Shown: in pieces, positions 1 to 10,220 of the stretch
Position numbering within the stretch: position 1 is the first letter of the stretch
How the letters are laid out: each line of letters opens with the position of its first letter
NCBI RefSeq assembly: GCF_002087335.1
Contig: NZ_MWVJ01000021.1
Coordinates: 21,539-85,538, forward strand
Source of the DNA: Pseudophaeobacter leonis
GTDB lineage: Bacteria > Pseudomonadota > Alphaproteobacteria > Rhodobacterales > Rhodobacteraceae
Length of the DNA: 64,000 nucleotides
Direction of reading: 5' to 3'
Notes under the pieces: model-generated
The model's database searches: none
What the model was told of the DNA's origin: nothing
What the model saw: only the letters and a program-made list of their open reading frames with translations
Made by a program: the position numbers and the translations under genes

Positions 1-971
1 CCTGCGGGCTGAAACAGATTGCGCCCGCTGCTGCACTCGACCAGCGACTGATGCAGGTGCCAGCCATTGGCCATGGCGTTGTCGAGCCGGGGTTTTGCCA
101 TAAAGCTGGCATGCAGTCCGGCGCGGGCGCAGACCTCTTTGACCATGGTGCGAAACATCACCATGGCATCGGCCTGCTGCAGCGCAGGCAGTGGCGCAAA
201 GGTGAATTCAAACTGGCTGGGGCCCATCTCGATCTCAACCGAACGCGGCTGCAATCCCAGCCCCTGGGCCGCGCGGCGGATGTCGTCCAGCACCGCTTCG
301 CATTCCGCGTAGCGGGTCTCGGTGAGATATTGGTAGCCCTGGTTCAGGTTGCGGGTCCTGATTGGCGCGCCGGGCATGGTGCTTTGGGAATGGCTGCGGG
401 CGCTGTCCAGACGCTCAAAGATCTGGAATTCGACCTCCAGCCCAAACACCGCCTGCAGGCCCTGTGCCGCAAGCCCGGCCTCGGCCCGGCGCAGCACTTC
501 GCTGGAGGAAAAGCTGATCGGCGTGCCGTCTGGCATCACCGCATCACACAGGATCCAGCCGGAATGCGGCGACCAGGGCAGGATGCGGAAGGTCTCGGGA
601 CGTGGCAGCAACAGGACATCACCCGCGCCGCGCATCGGCACAAAGCCCCCGGACGGCCCGCCATCCTGATTGGCGCCCTGGCTGCCGTCCTGGCTGCCTT
701 CCTGGCCCCAAACCGCAAAAGCGGTCCGGTGTGATGTGTCCTTTAACAGCAGCGTTGACGGCACATTGAGCCCGGCGCGAAACAGCCCCTCAAAGGCCTC
801 GGCCACCAGCGTTTTGCCGCGCAAAATACCATGTTGATCCCCAACCAGCACCCGCAGGGTTTCCAGCCCTGCCGCGCGTGCCTCTGCCAGAACCGCCTGC
901 GCCTGATCCTGCGCCTCAGCGCTCAAAAGCCCCTCGCGGGCCAAACGCCCTGTTGCCAGATCTTGTGCCAT
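1..971 (-). CDS. Glutamine synthetase family protein, 3' end outside window
   Basis: The frame is open from the ATG at 971-969 to the window edge, about 323 codons, so the C-terminus is missing. The translation has the N-terminal beta-grasp region (residues about 35-130) followed by the start of the catalytic domain, including GLEVEFQIF, the EMGPSQFEF stretch and the NGWHLHQSL metal/ATP-site region typical of the glutamine synthetase family. Divergent members such as GlnT and gamma-glutamylputrescine synthetases ligate glutamate to amines rather than ammonia, and the sequence resembles those more than classical GlnA. A short Q/G/S-rich segment with partial tandem repeats lies near residues 90-107. 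It points the same way as the Rieske gene and may share a nitrogen-compound catabolic unit with it. Substrate cannot be told from the sequence. Confidence 0.8.
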   Translation of the reverse strand, partial: MAQDLATGRLAREGLLSAEAQDQAQAVLAEARAAGLETLRVLVGDQHGILRGKTLVAEAFEGLFRAGLNVPSTLLLKDTSHRTAFAVWGQEGSQDGSQGANQDGGPSGGFVPMRGAGDVLLLPRPETFRILPWSPHSGWILCDAVMPDGTPISFSSSEVLRRAEAGLAAQGLQAVFGLEVEFQIFERLDSARSHSQSTMPGAPIRTRNLNQGYQYLTETRYAECEAVLDDIRRAAQGLGLQPRSVEIEMGPSQFEFTFAPLPALQQADAMVMFRTMVKEVCARAGLHASFMAKPRLDNAMANGWHLHQSLVECSSGRNLFQPA

Positions 972-1067
972 TGCGCCTCACGTTATTTGCCTGTCGCAGG
1001 CGATCTTACGCCCGCAATCCCGGCCCTGTTTCTAGCTGAAATTCCCTGATGTTGCGAGAAAAACGCG

Positions 1068-2442
1068 TCAGGCTTTGCTATCCGCTTTCACATCCGCCCC
1101 GGTATCCACAGTGGTATCCACAGTGGCATCCACCTGTGCATTCCAGGAGCAGCTTCCCCGGCGCTGCTGGTCCGCCTCCTCAGCGGCGCGGTGCCAGTCG
1201 CCATCCTGGGCAATCGAATCATTGGAAACCGGGCCAAATACGGTCGAAAGGTCCAGCCCGCCGTGCATTGGCAAATCTGCCTCCCGACCCTCTTTTACCG
1301 CAGCGATCGCGGCGCGCAGTTGGCGGCGATAGCGGATGATGGCAATATCGGTCTTGCCGAGATGTTCCTGAGTGCGGTCCTGAATGGCGCCCAGACTTTC
1401 AACCGCCCACTGATCGTGCACATTGATGTCGAGCCCCATGCCGGTATAGGTCTCGCGCGCCTGCTCTTCCGGGTCAAAACCATAGTTGTTGTGACGCCCT
1501 TTCAGCGGTGCATAGTCCGGCAGGCTGTGTTCCTTCAGACGCTGTTCGCGCATCAGGTCTTTGTTCACGGGTTGGTCAAAACTGGTGAACATTGAATACC
1601 AATAGCAGTTTTCATCGTCGATCGGCACATGCCACTGGGTGATGGTCATCTCGCGCGACATCGGGATGCAGATCGCCCCGGGGAAGATCTGATTGGTGAT
1701 GCGCACATGGGTGCGGCCGTCGCCCAGATGCCGCAGAGCGGTGATCTTGAGGCATTAGGCACCGCCTCGGCTGTGATCTCGGGGCGGGGAAAATCACGCA
1801 GCAGCTTGGCATGGGGATTTCGGTATCGCCCGCTGTGTCGCGGAACTGCTTGCCATAGGCCTCTGCCGGGTCTTCGTCCTGCAGGAACCGGTGCAGGAAC
1901 GAGGCATGCGCCGGATCAATCCCCACCTCCATCGCCTGCAGCCAATTGCACTGCCACAGCCCTTTGAAGTCAAAGACATGGGTTTCGGGGGCCCGAAAAC
2001 AATCCAGAGCCGGAAAGGCCGGCGGCTCACCCGGCCCCATATAGGCCCAGATGCTGCCGTTGTTTTCGACCACAGGATAGGCCGTGCTCTGGATCTGTTC
2101 GTGCATCCGGCTGCCTTCCGGCTCACCGGGTTGTTCAACACATTGGCCCGCACGGTTAAAATGCCAGCCATGGAAGGGGCAGCGCAACCCGTTGTCCTCA
2201 AGGCGGCCAAAACACATGTCAGCGCCGCGATGCGGGCAATGACGACCAATCAGGCCCAAGGCGCCCTCAGTATCGCGAAACAACACCAGATCCTCGCCCA
2301 GCAAACGCACCGGCACCACAGGTCGGGGTCCCTGCAGCTCATCCAGCAGGGCGGCGGGTTGCCAATAGCGGCGCAGCACTTCTCCGGCATCGCGGCCAGG
2401 GCCTACGCGGGTCAGGCTGTCGTTCAATTCCTGGCTGATCAT
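1068..2442 (-). CDS. Rieske non-heme iron oxygenase, alpha subunit (two frame breaks)
   Basis: Aromatic ring-hydroxylating oxygenase alpha subunit. The N-terminal Rieske domain has both [2Fe-2S] ligand pairs (CPH and CPFH, residues about 69-90). The catalytic domain has the mononuclear iron motif DPAHASFLH (residues about 174-182). The reading frame is lost near 1812 and regained in a third frame near 1756. Adding one base at each point restores a continuous protein running through ITNQIFP to the C-terminus, about 458 residues, normal for the family. The last 20 residues are a degenerate VDT-type repeat encoded by a 12-bp tandem repeat at 1101-1136. It is divergent from the IclR gene across a palindromic operator, so IclR control is likely. 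Substrate unknown; O-demethylase or N-heterocycle oxygenase are options. Confidence 0.8.
1101..1136. repeat. 12-bp tandem repeat at 3' end of Rieske gene
   Basis: Three copies of a 12-bp unit (GGTATCCACAGT and near copies) lie in frame, adding VDT-type tetrapeptides to the C-terminus of the oxygenase. Confidence 0.75.
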
Positions 2443-2505
2443 GGCTAGGTCCCTCTCTTTTGCGCCTCAAACATCGGATCACGCAGTCCAACAAGATCAC
2501 TTGAC

Positions 2506-2530
2506 ATTGTTCGTTTAACGTACGAACAAT
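2506..2530. promoter_or_regulatory. Palindromic operator between Rieske and IclR genes
   Basis: The perfect inverted repeat ATTGTTCG / CGAACAAT has a 9-base spacer and lies 64 bp from the Rieske start and 86 bp from the IclR start. A TTGACA hexamer (2501-2506) overlaps its left arm. Position and symmetry fit an IclR-family site controlling both genes. Confidence 0.6.
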
Positions 2531-2615
2531 TCTAAATACGATCAATCCTTGTGGTGTGTATCGGCCCTTGTCAAGGCCACGACTTCGTTTTCAAACCTTA
2601 CAAACGGCCGGACCC

Positions 2616-3444
2616 ATGACCAAACCAGAACAAGATCGCAATATTTCCTCCAGTTTTGCCAAGGGACTGTCAGTCCTGGCCGTGTTTGACGCAGAGACGC
2701 CCAGCATGACGCTGGCGGAAATCGCCCGCCGAACCGGCCAGGATCGCGCCACGCCCGGCGTGGTGCTCTGACGCTGGTTCAGGCCGGCTATCTGCGTCAG
2801 CAGGGGCGTATGCTGTCGCTCACTCCGCGGGTTCTGGCGCGGGCCGGGGGCTTTTTGCAGGCCAATGAGTTCGGCCGCCGGGTGCAGCCCGTGCTGAACC
2901 GACATGCCCGCAAGCTCGACACTGAAATCAATCGGGCGATCCTGGATCAGGGCCGGGTTCTGCTGCTGGCGCAGTCCACCACAGAGCGCGGCCCCGTCAC
3001 CTATGGCTTTACCGCCGGCGCCCATATTCCGCTGGTCCATACCAGCCTTGGCCGCATGCTGTTGGCCTGCCTGCCGCAGCAAGAAGCCACTGAGCTGTTG
3101 CGGTCTGCCGACATCCCACAGCACACGGAACAATCGCTTATCGCAGAAAACGCCATCCTGAAACAGATCGCGCAGGCCCGTTCGCAGGGCTATGCGGTCA
3201 CCGACAGCGAATTTGAACCCGGCATTATCGGCTATGCGGTGCCCCTGTCGCGCCCCGGCCAAACGCCTGTGGTTGTCGGCAGCTCATCGCCGCGCGGTCT
3301 GGGCGGTATGGGCGATCTGGGTGAGCTGGGTGGCCAGGGCGATCCGGGTGGCACACCGGCAGGCGAACACGCCGAGCGCCTGTTGCGGGGCCTGCAGGTC
3401 TGTGCCGCGAGCTGCGCCAGACCGAGGTTGTCGCCGGCCTTTGA
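2616..3444 (+). CDS. IclR-family transcriptional regulator (frame breaks)
   Basis: IclR regulators have an N-terminal winged helix-turn-helix and a C-terminal effector domain. The start ATG at 2616 opens a KGLSVLAVFD helix and a helix-turn-helix (MTLAEIARRTGQDRAT). One base is missing near 2753; restoring it joins the HTH to the ALTLVQAGYL wing and an effector domain with RGPVTYGFTAG, SLGRMLLA and DSEFEPGIIGYAVPL. A second break near 3400 is needed to end in the typical tail (LCRELRQTEVVAGL) at 3444; without it the frame would run on to 3616 with low-complexity sequence. A glycine-rich run at 3299-3350 looks like a small repeat expansion. Likely regulates the divergent Rieske gene and possibly the ureidoglycine aminohydrolase just downstream. 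Confidence 0.78.
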
Positions 3445-3657
3445 TACCGGTCTTTTGATACGGGCCTTTGGCACGGGCCGCACGCGAGGCGTTTTCAAAA
3501 AAACGCGAAGAAAGCTATCCCCCTTGTGCCGCTTGGAGCGGCGCAAGGCGCGGCGCATAGTCCCCTTTGAACAGCCAATCATGCGGGCGCTTGATATACA
3601 GGCACCTAATGTATGAGCACCTGACAGGCGGGCAGCAGTGAACGAGGACGCAACACG

Positions 3658-4482
<825 letters not shown>

Positions 4483-4711
4483 TCCGCTGCGGCCCTGGCG
4501 CGCAAAACAACAGCACGCAACGCAGGCGCGTTTGCAGCAGCTCGCATCGCAGCAGGTTTGCAGCCGCCTCGACAGCAGTTCCCCCTGAGGTCTTCACGAA
4601 AATGTTGCATCTCTGAGACGTTCCCCGCCCCTGCAGCTGGGGAACGCCATTGCAAAGCCCGCAGACCCCGCTAGGCTGTTCTGGATTTCCATTTGATTGC
4701 GGGAGCCTTTG

Positions 4712-5131
4712 ATGATGAGACACAGCACACAGGCCGGAATGCAGGCCAGAACACAGGCCAGAACACAGGCCGAAATACAGGCCGAAATACAGGCGCAAAC
4801 GCGGGCTAAAACGCGGGTGGCCGGGCTCTGCGCCGCAATGGTGCTTGCGACGTTCCCACTGGCCAGCGCCGCTCTGGAGACCGCAGAGGCAAAGCACGTT
4901 AATGTTTTGGGGCGCGCCTGGAGTGTTGAACCCGCAGAAGAGGCCCCCGGCTTTTATCGCGCAACCCGGCTTAACAACGAGATGGAACCGTTTCGCCCAC
5001 CAGCAGTCCTGAGTGTGCGACAGGCCATCCGCGCCATCAAAGGCGCCACCGGCTGCAGCGCCAATCTTGACACGATCTATCGCACTATTTCAGGCTCATA
5101 TTACACCACGCTGATCTGCCCTCAAAATTAA
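4712..5131 (+). CDS. Small exported protein of unknown function with N-terminal repeats
   Basis: I do not recognise this family. The first ATG with a purine-rich ribosome site (GGGAG) is at 4712. The product has an extended N-terminus made of seven tetrapeptide repeats (T/M/I-Q-A-R/E), then a hydrophobic signal-like stretch (AGLCAAMVLATFPLASA, residues about 36-52), then about 85 residues with LNVLGRAW, SVRQAIRAIKGATGC and a final SGSYYTTLICPQN. Two cysteines in the mature part could form a disulfide. A periplasmic location is likely. It stands alone upstream of the GAPDH gene. Confidence 0.55.
   Translation: MMRHSTQAGMQARTQARTQAEIQAEIQAQTRAKTRVAGLCAAMVLATFPLASAALETAEAKHVNVLGRAWSVEPAEEAPGFYRATRLNNEMEPFRPPAVLSVRQAIRAIKGATGCSANLDTIYRTISGSYYTTLICPQN
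4727..4810. repeat. 12-bp tandem repeat, seven units, in the leader of the small exported protein
   Basis: Degenerate 12-bp units (consensus ACACAGGCCRAA) run in frame for seven copies immediately after the start codon region and before the signal-like hydrophobic segment. Confidence 0.85.
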
Positions 5132-5248
5132 CAGCGACGCGCCTTGCGCTCCGCTGTGGCGCCCGCGCACCGCAAACAATAGCCCCTTAAACAGATTCCG
5201 CTGTGCTGCCTCGCCGGCGACAAGACGGAGCGCAGGAGACCTGCTGTC

Positions 5249-6235
5249 ATGAAGATCGCAATCAATGGGTTTGGTCGCATTGGCCGCGCCATTCTGCGCC
5301 AAATTCTCACCACCGCGCGTGGTGACGGCATCGAGGTTGTGCGGATCAATGATATCGCACCATTGGAGATGTGCGCCTATCTGTTCCAGTATGACAGCAC
5401 CTTTGGCCCCTTTCCGCATCCGGTGACCCACGGCGGCGGCATGCTCTCAGTGCTGGGGCGCAGCTTTGCTATGAGCCACCAGGCCGACCTCACCCAGGTG
5501 GACCTGACGGGGGTGGATGTGGTGTTGGACTGCACCGGCATTGCCCGCAGCTCGGACGTGGCGCAACGCGGCCTGCAGGCCGGGGCGGCAAAGGTGCTGA
5601 TCTCGGGGCCTTCTCCTGCGGCAGAAATCACAGTGGTTTATGGCGCCAATGAGGATCAACTGAACAGCGCGCGGATTGTCTCGAATGCGTCGTGCACCAC
5701 CAATGGGCTGGCCCCGCTGGTCAAGCTTCTGGATGAGATTGGCGGCATTGAGAGCGCTCATATGACCACCATTCACTGCTATACCAACTCGCAACCCATG
5801 GTGGATGCACCACGTGGGGATTTTGCCCGCGAGCGGGCAGGGGCCCTGTCGATGGTGCCGACCCCCACCTCTGCCACGCATCTGATTGACGAGGTGTTGC
5901 CGCATCTGAAAGGCCGGATAAGTGGCGCCGCCGTAAGGGTGCCTACCGCCAGTGTCTCCGCCGTCGACCTGGTGGCGCGGCTGGCAACCCCGATGGATGA
6001 GGCAGGTTTCACTGCGGCCCTCAGGGCAGGTGTCTCAGCTGCCGAGGTTCTGGGCTGGACAGAGATGCCACTGGTCTCGTCTGATCTGCGGACACGCCCT
6101 GAATCCCTGATCATCGCGGCACCGGAAACCCGTCTCGTTGGCGCACAACAGCTACGGGTCTTTGGTTGGTATGATAACGAATGGGGGTTTTCAGCCCGGA
6201 TGCTGGACGTCGCACGGCTGATGGCCACGACCTGA
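5249..6235 (+). CDS. gap: Type I glyceraldehyde-3-phosphate dehydrogenase
   Basis: The 328-residue protein has the NAD-binding start KIAINGFGRIGR, the catalytic SNASCTTN (nucleophile Cys at about residue 151), the catalytic His in the TTIHCYTNSQ region and the C-terminal WYDNEWGFS. It converts glyceraldehyde 3-phosphate to 1,3-bisphosphoglycerate. An erythrose-4-phosphate dehydrogenase role cannot be excluded, because several loops (ISGPSPAAEI, VYGANEDQL) differ from housekeeping GAPDH. An AGGAG ribosome site precedes the ATG. No other glycolytic gene is adjacent. Confidence 0.88.
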   Translation: MKIAINGFGRIGRAILRQILTTARGDGIEVVRINDIAPLEMCAYLFQYDSTFGPFPHPVTHGGGMLSVLGRSFAMSHQADLTQVDLTGVDVVLDCTGIARSSDVAQRGLQAGAAKVLISGPSPAAEITVVYGANEDQLNSARIVSNASCTTNGLAPLVKLLDEIGGIESAHMTTIHCYTNSQPMVDAPRGDFARERAGALSMVPTPTSATHLIDEVLPHLKGRISGAAVRVPTASVSAVDLVARLATPMDEAGFTAALRAGVSAAEVLGWTEMPLVSSDLRTRPESLIIAAPETRLVGAQQLRVFGWYDNEWGFSARMLDVARLMATT

Positions 6236-6260
6236 GCAAACAGCGGAACAATAGCCAGAC

Positions 6261-6342
6261 AAGGAGCTGCTCCCGCCCGTCGCCCGCGCAGCACAGCAGC
6301 TTGGCTCCCGTTGGGCCCAGCGCCGCGCTTCGCGCGGCGCGG
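6261..6342 (-). repeat. Dispersed convergent-intergenic element, copy A (reverse orientation)
   Basis: On the minus strand this reads GC stem-loop (GCGCCGCGCG/CGCGCGGCGC type), then TGGGCCCAA, then a GGGCGGGAGC end. It lies between gap (+) and the NCS2 permease gene (-), facing copy B. Confidence 0.7.
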
Positions 6343-6462
6343 ATCCAGCCGACAGGATCCAGTCCGCACATCGCTAGATTTCACCACCTACTGAGCCAGG
6401 TCCAGCCCCGGAAGCCGCGCCATGAAGGCAGCATTTCAGAAGTCTGACAACACTGAAAAACA

Positions 6463-6498
6463 AGCTTCCGGATGGGCTGAAAAGCCCATCCAGAAGCT
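6463..6498. terminator. Strong stem-loop between gap and permease genes
   Basis: Arms of 16 bases (6463-6478 and 6483-6498) pair with one mismatch around a GAAA tetraloop. There is no U-tract on either side, but the position between convergent genes fits a bidirectional terminator or RNA 3' end. Confidence 0.5.
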
Positions 6499-6512
6499 AT
6501 CAGTAAAATGCA

Positions 6513-6596
6513 AGCGCCGCGCGAAGCGCGGCGCCGGGCCCAACTGATCCGGGCCAATCTTTGATTGTCCCGGATTGGGCGGGAGCCCCGCCTCAA
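6513..6596 (+). repeat. Dispersed convergent-intergenic element, copy B
   Basis: GC stem-loop (GCGCCGCGCGAAGCGCGGCG), then CCGGGCCCAA, a variable middle with its own pairing, and a GGGCGGGAGC end. Copies A and B account for most of the 377-base gap between the gap gene and the permease gene. Confidence 0.7.
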
Positions 6597-6612
6597 CCAG
6601 GAAATGAGCGCC

Positions 6613-8046
6613 TCACTTGCCGGGCAGATTGCCCTCGCCGTTTCCAGCCATGCCACCGGAGACTTCTTCTGTGGCCTCATCCGCCAGCTCTGCAGGCAGC
6701 ACCAGGTTCAGAACAATCGCAATCAGCGCCGCAGGCAAAAGCCCACTGGTCATCAGCACTTTCAGCGTATCGGGCAGGTACTGCACCGCGCCGGGTTCCA
6801 GCTGCAGACCAAGACCAACCGACAGCGAGATGGCAAAAATCACCATGTTGCGCCGGTTCCAGTCAACATCAGACAGCATCGAGATGCCAGCCGCGACCAC
6901 CATCCCAAACATCACGATGACACCACCGCCCAGCACCTCAATCGGGATGGTGCGAATAATCGCCCCCACCTTGGGCACCAGACCGCACAGGATCAGGAAC
7001 AACGCGCCGATGGTCACCACGTGGCGGCTCATCACGCCCGTCATCGCAATCAGGCCCACGTTCTGGCTGAACGAGGTGTTGGGCAGACCGCCAAAGATAC
7101 CAGCCACAGCCGAGCCTATACCATCGGCATAAGTCGCCCCCGCGATCTCCTGATCAGTGGCCTCGCGCCCGGCGCCGCCCTTGGTGATGCCGCTGACATC
7201 CCCCACCGTCTCAACGGCCGAAACAAAGGCCATCAGGCAAAAGCCCAGAATGGCCGCAAAAGACAGCTCAAACCCATATTTAAACGGCACAGGCAAAGCA
7301 AAACTCGCCGCGCGCGACCAGCTGGTGCCAATGGCATCAAAGGTCACCATGCCCATCATCAGCGCATAGATATAGCCAAGGACAAGCCCCAGCAGCACCG
7401 CCGAGACCGACAGCATACCGCGGGCAAAGAACTTGAGCCCCAAAGTGGCAAAAATCACCACAAGTGCTGCAGACCAGTTCAGCAAAGAGCCATATTCAGG
7501 CGTGCCCATCGCAGGCACCCCGCCGGCGGCGTATTGAATGCCGACCTTGACCAGCGCCAGACCAATCATCGTCACCACCAGCCCCGTAACCAGCGGCGGC
7601 AGCGCAAAGCGGACCTTGCCTATCACCAGCCCCAGCATCCCATGAAAGAGACCACCAATCAGCACACCGCCATACAATGCAGCCAGCCCATCAACGCCCT
7701 TGCCTGCCACCAGCGGGATCATGATTGGCAAAAAGGCAAACGACGTCCCCTGCACAATCGGCAAAGCCGCGCCAACCGGCCCCAGCGTCACGGTCTGCAG
7801 CAGGGTGGCAACCCCGGCAAACAGCATCGACATCTGGATCAGATACAGCAGTTCGGGAAAATCGGGCGAGTTCGAGCCAAAGCCAAACCCGGCCGCGCCG
7901 GCTACGATGATCGCAGGCGTCACATTGGAGACAAACATCGCCAGCACATGCTGGATGCCCAGTGGCACCGCGCGCGCCAGAGGTGGAGTATAGTTCGGAT
8001 CCCGCAATTGCGCGGGGCTTCCCAAGGAGCCATCGGCCATTTTCAT
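6613..8046 (-). CDS. NCS2-family xanthine/urate permease
   Basis: This is an inner-membrane nucleobase:cation symporter-2 protein of 477 residues with about 12-14 hydrophobic segments. The family signature is visible as FSQNVGLIAMTGVMSRHVV (residues about 322-340), and the conserved GFGSNSPDFPELLYL and VQGTSFAFLPIM stretches lie in the first third. NCS2 members of this type import xanthine or urate with protons. The urate-degradation neighbours make urate or xanthine the likely substrate. It is downstream of allA on the same strand with a 69-bp gap. The frame is intact. Exact substrate is inferred from context only. Confidence 0.88.
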   Translation of the reverse strand: MKMADGSLGSPAQLRDPNYTPPLARAVPLGIQHVLAMFVSNVTPAIIVAGAAGFGFGSNSPDFPELLYLIQMSMLFAGVATLLQTVTLGPVGAALPIVQGTSFAFLPIMIPLVAGKGVDGLAALYGGVLIGGLFHGMLGLVIGKVRFALPPLVTGLVVTMIGLALVKVGIQYAAGGVPAMGTPEYGSLLNWSAALVVIFATLGLKFFARGMLSVSAVLLGLVLGYIYALMMGMVTFDAIGTSWSRAASFALPVPFKYGFELSFAAILGFCLMAFVSAVETVGDVSGITKGGAGREATDQEIAGATYADGIGSAVAGIFGGLPNTSFSQNVGLIAMTGVMSRHVVTIGALFLILCGLVPKVGAIIRTIPIEVLGGGVIVMFGMVVAAGISMLSDVDWNRRNMVIFAISLSVGLGLQLEPGAVQYLPDTLKVLMTSGLLPAALIAIVLNLVLPAELADEATEEVSGGMAGNGEGNLPGK

Positions 8047-8115
8047 TCCCTCATTCTGTTTACGATAGTGAAACAGCCGCCTTCTGTCGGGCGGCTGGTT
8101 TCAGATTTGCATTTG

Positions 8116-8614
8116 TCAGGCACGATCCACCACATAGCCCGTCTCGAACCAGTGTTCCTGCAGATTGTCGCCAGCGCCTATTCGGTCAACCACGGCAAAA
8201 AGCCCCGGTGCCTGCAGCGGCGTCAGAACCCCGTGCCAGGTGCCGCGATGGAAATTGATCGCCTGACCGGGCGCGGTCTCAAAGGCCAGCGGCTGTCCGG
8301 GCCTGCCATCTGCATCCGGCGCCACGATCACCAAAAAGCCGTGTTCGCTCATCGGGATAAAGGCCTGGCTGCCCTCGGGATGACGCTCCATCATCGCCAG
8401 CGGCAGAGGCAAATCGCGCGGCTCGGCCTTGAACAGGCTTAGCCCCGCACGTCCCGCCATGAAATCCATCTCGGCCCGATCGTGATAGCGACCGCACAAT
8501 CCCTGATTGATGATTTTGTCAGGGCTCCCCGCTGTGTCCAGCAGATCGCCAAAGGGTGCAAAACCCTGCGCTGTAAGTGCCTGGATCAGGATCCCTGTCC
8601 TGCGACGTGTTCAT
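8116..8614 (-). CDS. allA: Ureidoglycolate lyase (start region frame-broken)
   Basis: AllA cleaves (S)-ureidoglycolate to glyoxylate and urea. The body shows GLCGRYHDRA, RHPEGSQAFIPM and NFHRGTWHGVLTPL, typical of this small cupin-like family. The conserved N-terminus (ILIQALTAQGFAPFGDLLD) is present, but it is out of frame with the ATG at 8614-8612, which overlaps the uraD stop codon in an ATGA. Removing one A at the start (about 8610) gives a continuous protein of about 165 residues, the normal length. The overlap suggests translational coupling to the upstream puuE-uraD gene. Confidence 0.82.
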
Positions 8615-10029
8615 GACGGCACCAGATCGCGCAGGCGGAATTCGGCAATGCGTTCAACCTGTTTGCAGGCCTCAGCAAACTCTGCCACCTGACCGTTACC
8701 TATGCGGCGTTCAAAGGCCGCCAGGATAGACGCCTTGTCGTGATCGCGCACCGCAATGATGAAGGGAAAGCCGTGTTTGGCAACATAATTGCTGTTCAGT
8801 TCCGTGAACCGGGCGCGCTCACCATCCGTCAACGCATCCAGCCCGGCGCTTGCCTGTTCGGATGTGCTTTCAGCCGTCAGCCGTTTGGCTGCCGCCAGCT
8901 TGCCTGCCAGATCCGGGTGCGCATTCAGCACGCCCAGACGCTCGGCCTTGCTGGCAGAACGGAACATCCGGCACAGCGCATTGTGCACCCCGCCCGCCGT
9001 GTCATGCGCCGGACCCAGCTCCAGCCCATGGGCCCGTTCGGCAATCCAGGCCGAGTGCTCAAAGATGCCGCCAAACACCTCGACAAATCGCTCGCGGCTC
9101 ATCTGACTGGCGCGCTCCCGGCGCTGGTGCGGATGGGTGTTGGCCCAGTGTTCGGCTATCTCAATGCGGCGCGGGCACCAGACCGCGTCAAAGCCCTGAA
9201 TGTAGTCGATGAACTTTTTCAACCCGGCGGCCTTGCCCGGCCGGCCAATCAGGCGGCAATGCAACCCGATGCTCATCATCTTGGGAGCCCCGGCGGTGCC
9301 CTCGGCATAGAGCAGATCAAAGGCGTCTTTGAGGTACTGAAAGAACTGTTCTCCGGTAATATATCCCGGCGCGGTGGCAAAGCGCATGTCATTGGCTTCC
9401 AGCGTGTAGGGAATGATCAGCTGATCGCGCGTGCCCACCTCAAGCCAATAGGGCAGATCGTCATCATAGGTGTCTGACACATAGTTAAAGCCGCCCTCTT
9501 CGGCCACCAGACGCACGGTGTTGCTACTGCAGCGCCCTGTGTACCAGCCGCGCGGACGCTCCCCGACCACCTCGGTATGCAGGCGCACGGCCTCGGTGAT
9601 GGCGGCGCGCTCTTCAGTCTCGGACATATCTTTGTGCTCGACCCATTTCAGGCCATGGCTGGCGATTTCCCAGCCTGCGGCCTTCATGGCTGCCACCTGA
9701 TCAGGCGAGCGCGCAAGGGCCGTTGCCACGCCATAAATCGTCAGCGGAATGCCTGCCCCGGTGAACATGTCATGCAGCCGCCAGAACCCGGCCCGCGCGC
9801 CGTATTCATAAATCGATTCCATATTCCAGTGGCGCTGCCCCACCCAGGACGCGGCTCCCGCGATATCCGACAGGAAGGCCTCAGAGCCCGCGTCGCCGTG
9901 CAGCGTGCAGTTCTCGCCGCCCTCCTCGTAGTTCAGCACAAATTGCACCGCCACCTTGGCATCGCCAGGCCAGGCCGCATTCGGTGCCTGCGCCCCGTAG
10001 CCAATCATGTTGCGCGGATATCTGTTCAT
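8611..10029 (-). CDS. Bifunctional allantoinase PuuE / OHCU decarboxylase UraD fusion
   Basis: Residues about 1-305 match PuuE, a metal-independent allantoinase of the polysaccharide-deacetylase fold (NRYPRNMIGYG, NYEEGGENCTLHGD, EIASHGLKWVEH, GWYTGRCSSNT). Residues about 310-472 match 2-oxo-4-hydroxy-4-carboxy-5-ureidoimidazoline decarboxylase UraD (LNAHPDLAGKLA, with catalytic His, and GFPFIIAVR). The fusion therefore makes (S)-allantoin and opens it to allantoate. I chose the ATG at 10029 because the MNRYPRN start is conserved and an AAAGAGA-like ribosome site precedes it; an upstream ATG at 10062 is possible. Divergent from uraH. Confidence 0.9.
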   Translation of the reverse strand: MNRYPRNMIGYGAQAPNAAWPGDAKVAVQFVLNYEEGGENCTLHGDAGSEAFLSDIAGAASWVGQRHWNMESIYEYGARAGFWRLHDMFTGAGIPLTIYGVATALARSPDQVAAMKAAGWEIASHGLKWVEHKDMSETEERAAITEAVRLHTEVVGERPRGWYTGRCSSNTVRLVAEEGGFNYVSDTYDDDLPYWLEVGTRDQLIIPYTLEANDMRFATAPGYITGEQFFQYLKDAFDLLYAEGTAGAPKMMSIGLHCRLIGRPGKAAGLKKFIDYIQGFDAVWCPRRIEIAEHWANTHPHQRRERASQMSRERFVEVFGGIFEHSAWIAERAHGLELGPAHDTAGGVHNALCRMFRSASKAERLGVLNAHPDLAGKLAAAKRLTAESTSEQASAGLDALTDGERARFTELNSNYVAKHGFPFIIAVRDHDKASILAAFERRIGNGQVAEFAEACKQVERIAEFRLRDLVPS

Positions 10030-10220
10030 GGCCTGCGTCTCTTTCTTTCCCAATGCCCGCATCGCCCTTTTAAGGCGCGCGAATATCCTATTCTATCTTG
10101 CTATTGCAAAAGATGTCGCTTCGCTTTCAAATTTTCCCGAATACACTGTCAAAACGCCGCCATTTGCGGCGATCGTCAAACTGGTGCAGGTAAAAGCAGC
10201 ACAACAAAAGGATCCCCGAT

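Noticed and set aside
3445..3616. Extended C-terminus of the IclR regulator to 3616
   Set aside because: The extra sequence is Arg/Lys-rich with no family similarity. A shifted frame gives a normal IclR end at 3444.
4727..4810. Direct repeats considered as a CRISPR array
   Set aside because: Units are contiguous 12-bp in-frame repeats without spacers, and no cas genes are in the window.
6565..8442. Long plus-strand open frame (over 600 codons) opposite the permease and allA genes
   Set aside because: It is the antisense of an intact NCS2 permease with a clear family signature. Its translation is His/Gln/Arg-rich with no domain, as expected for the opposite strand of GC-rich DNA.
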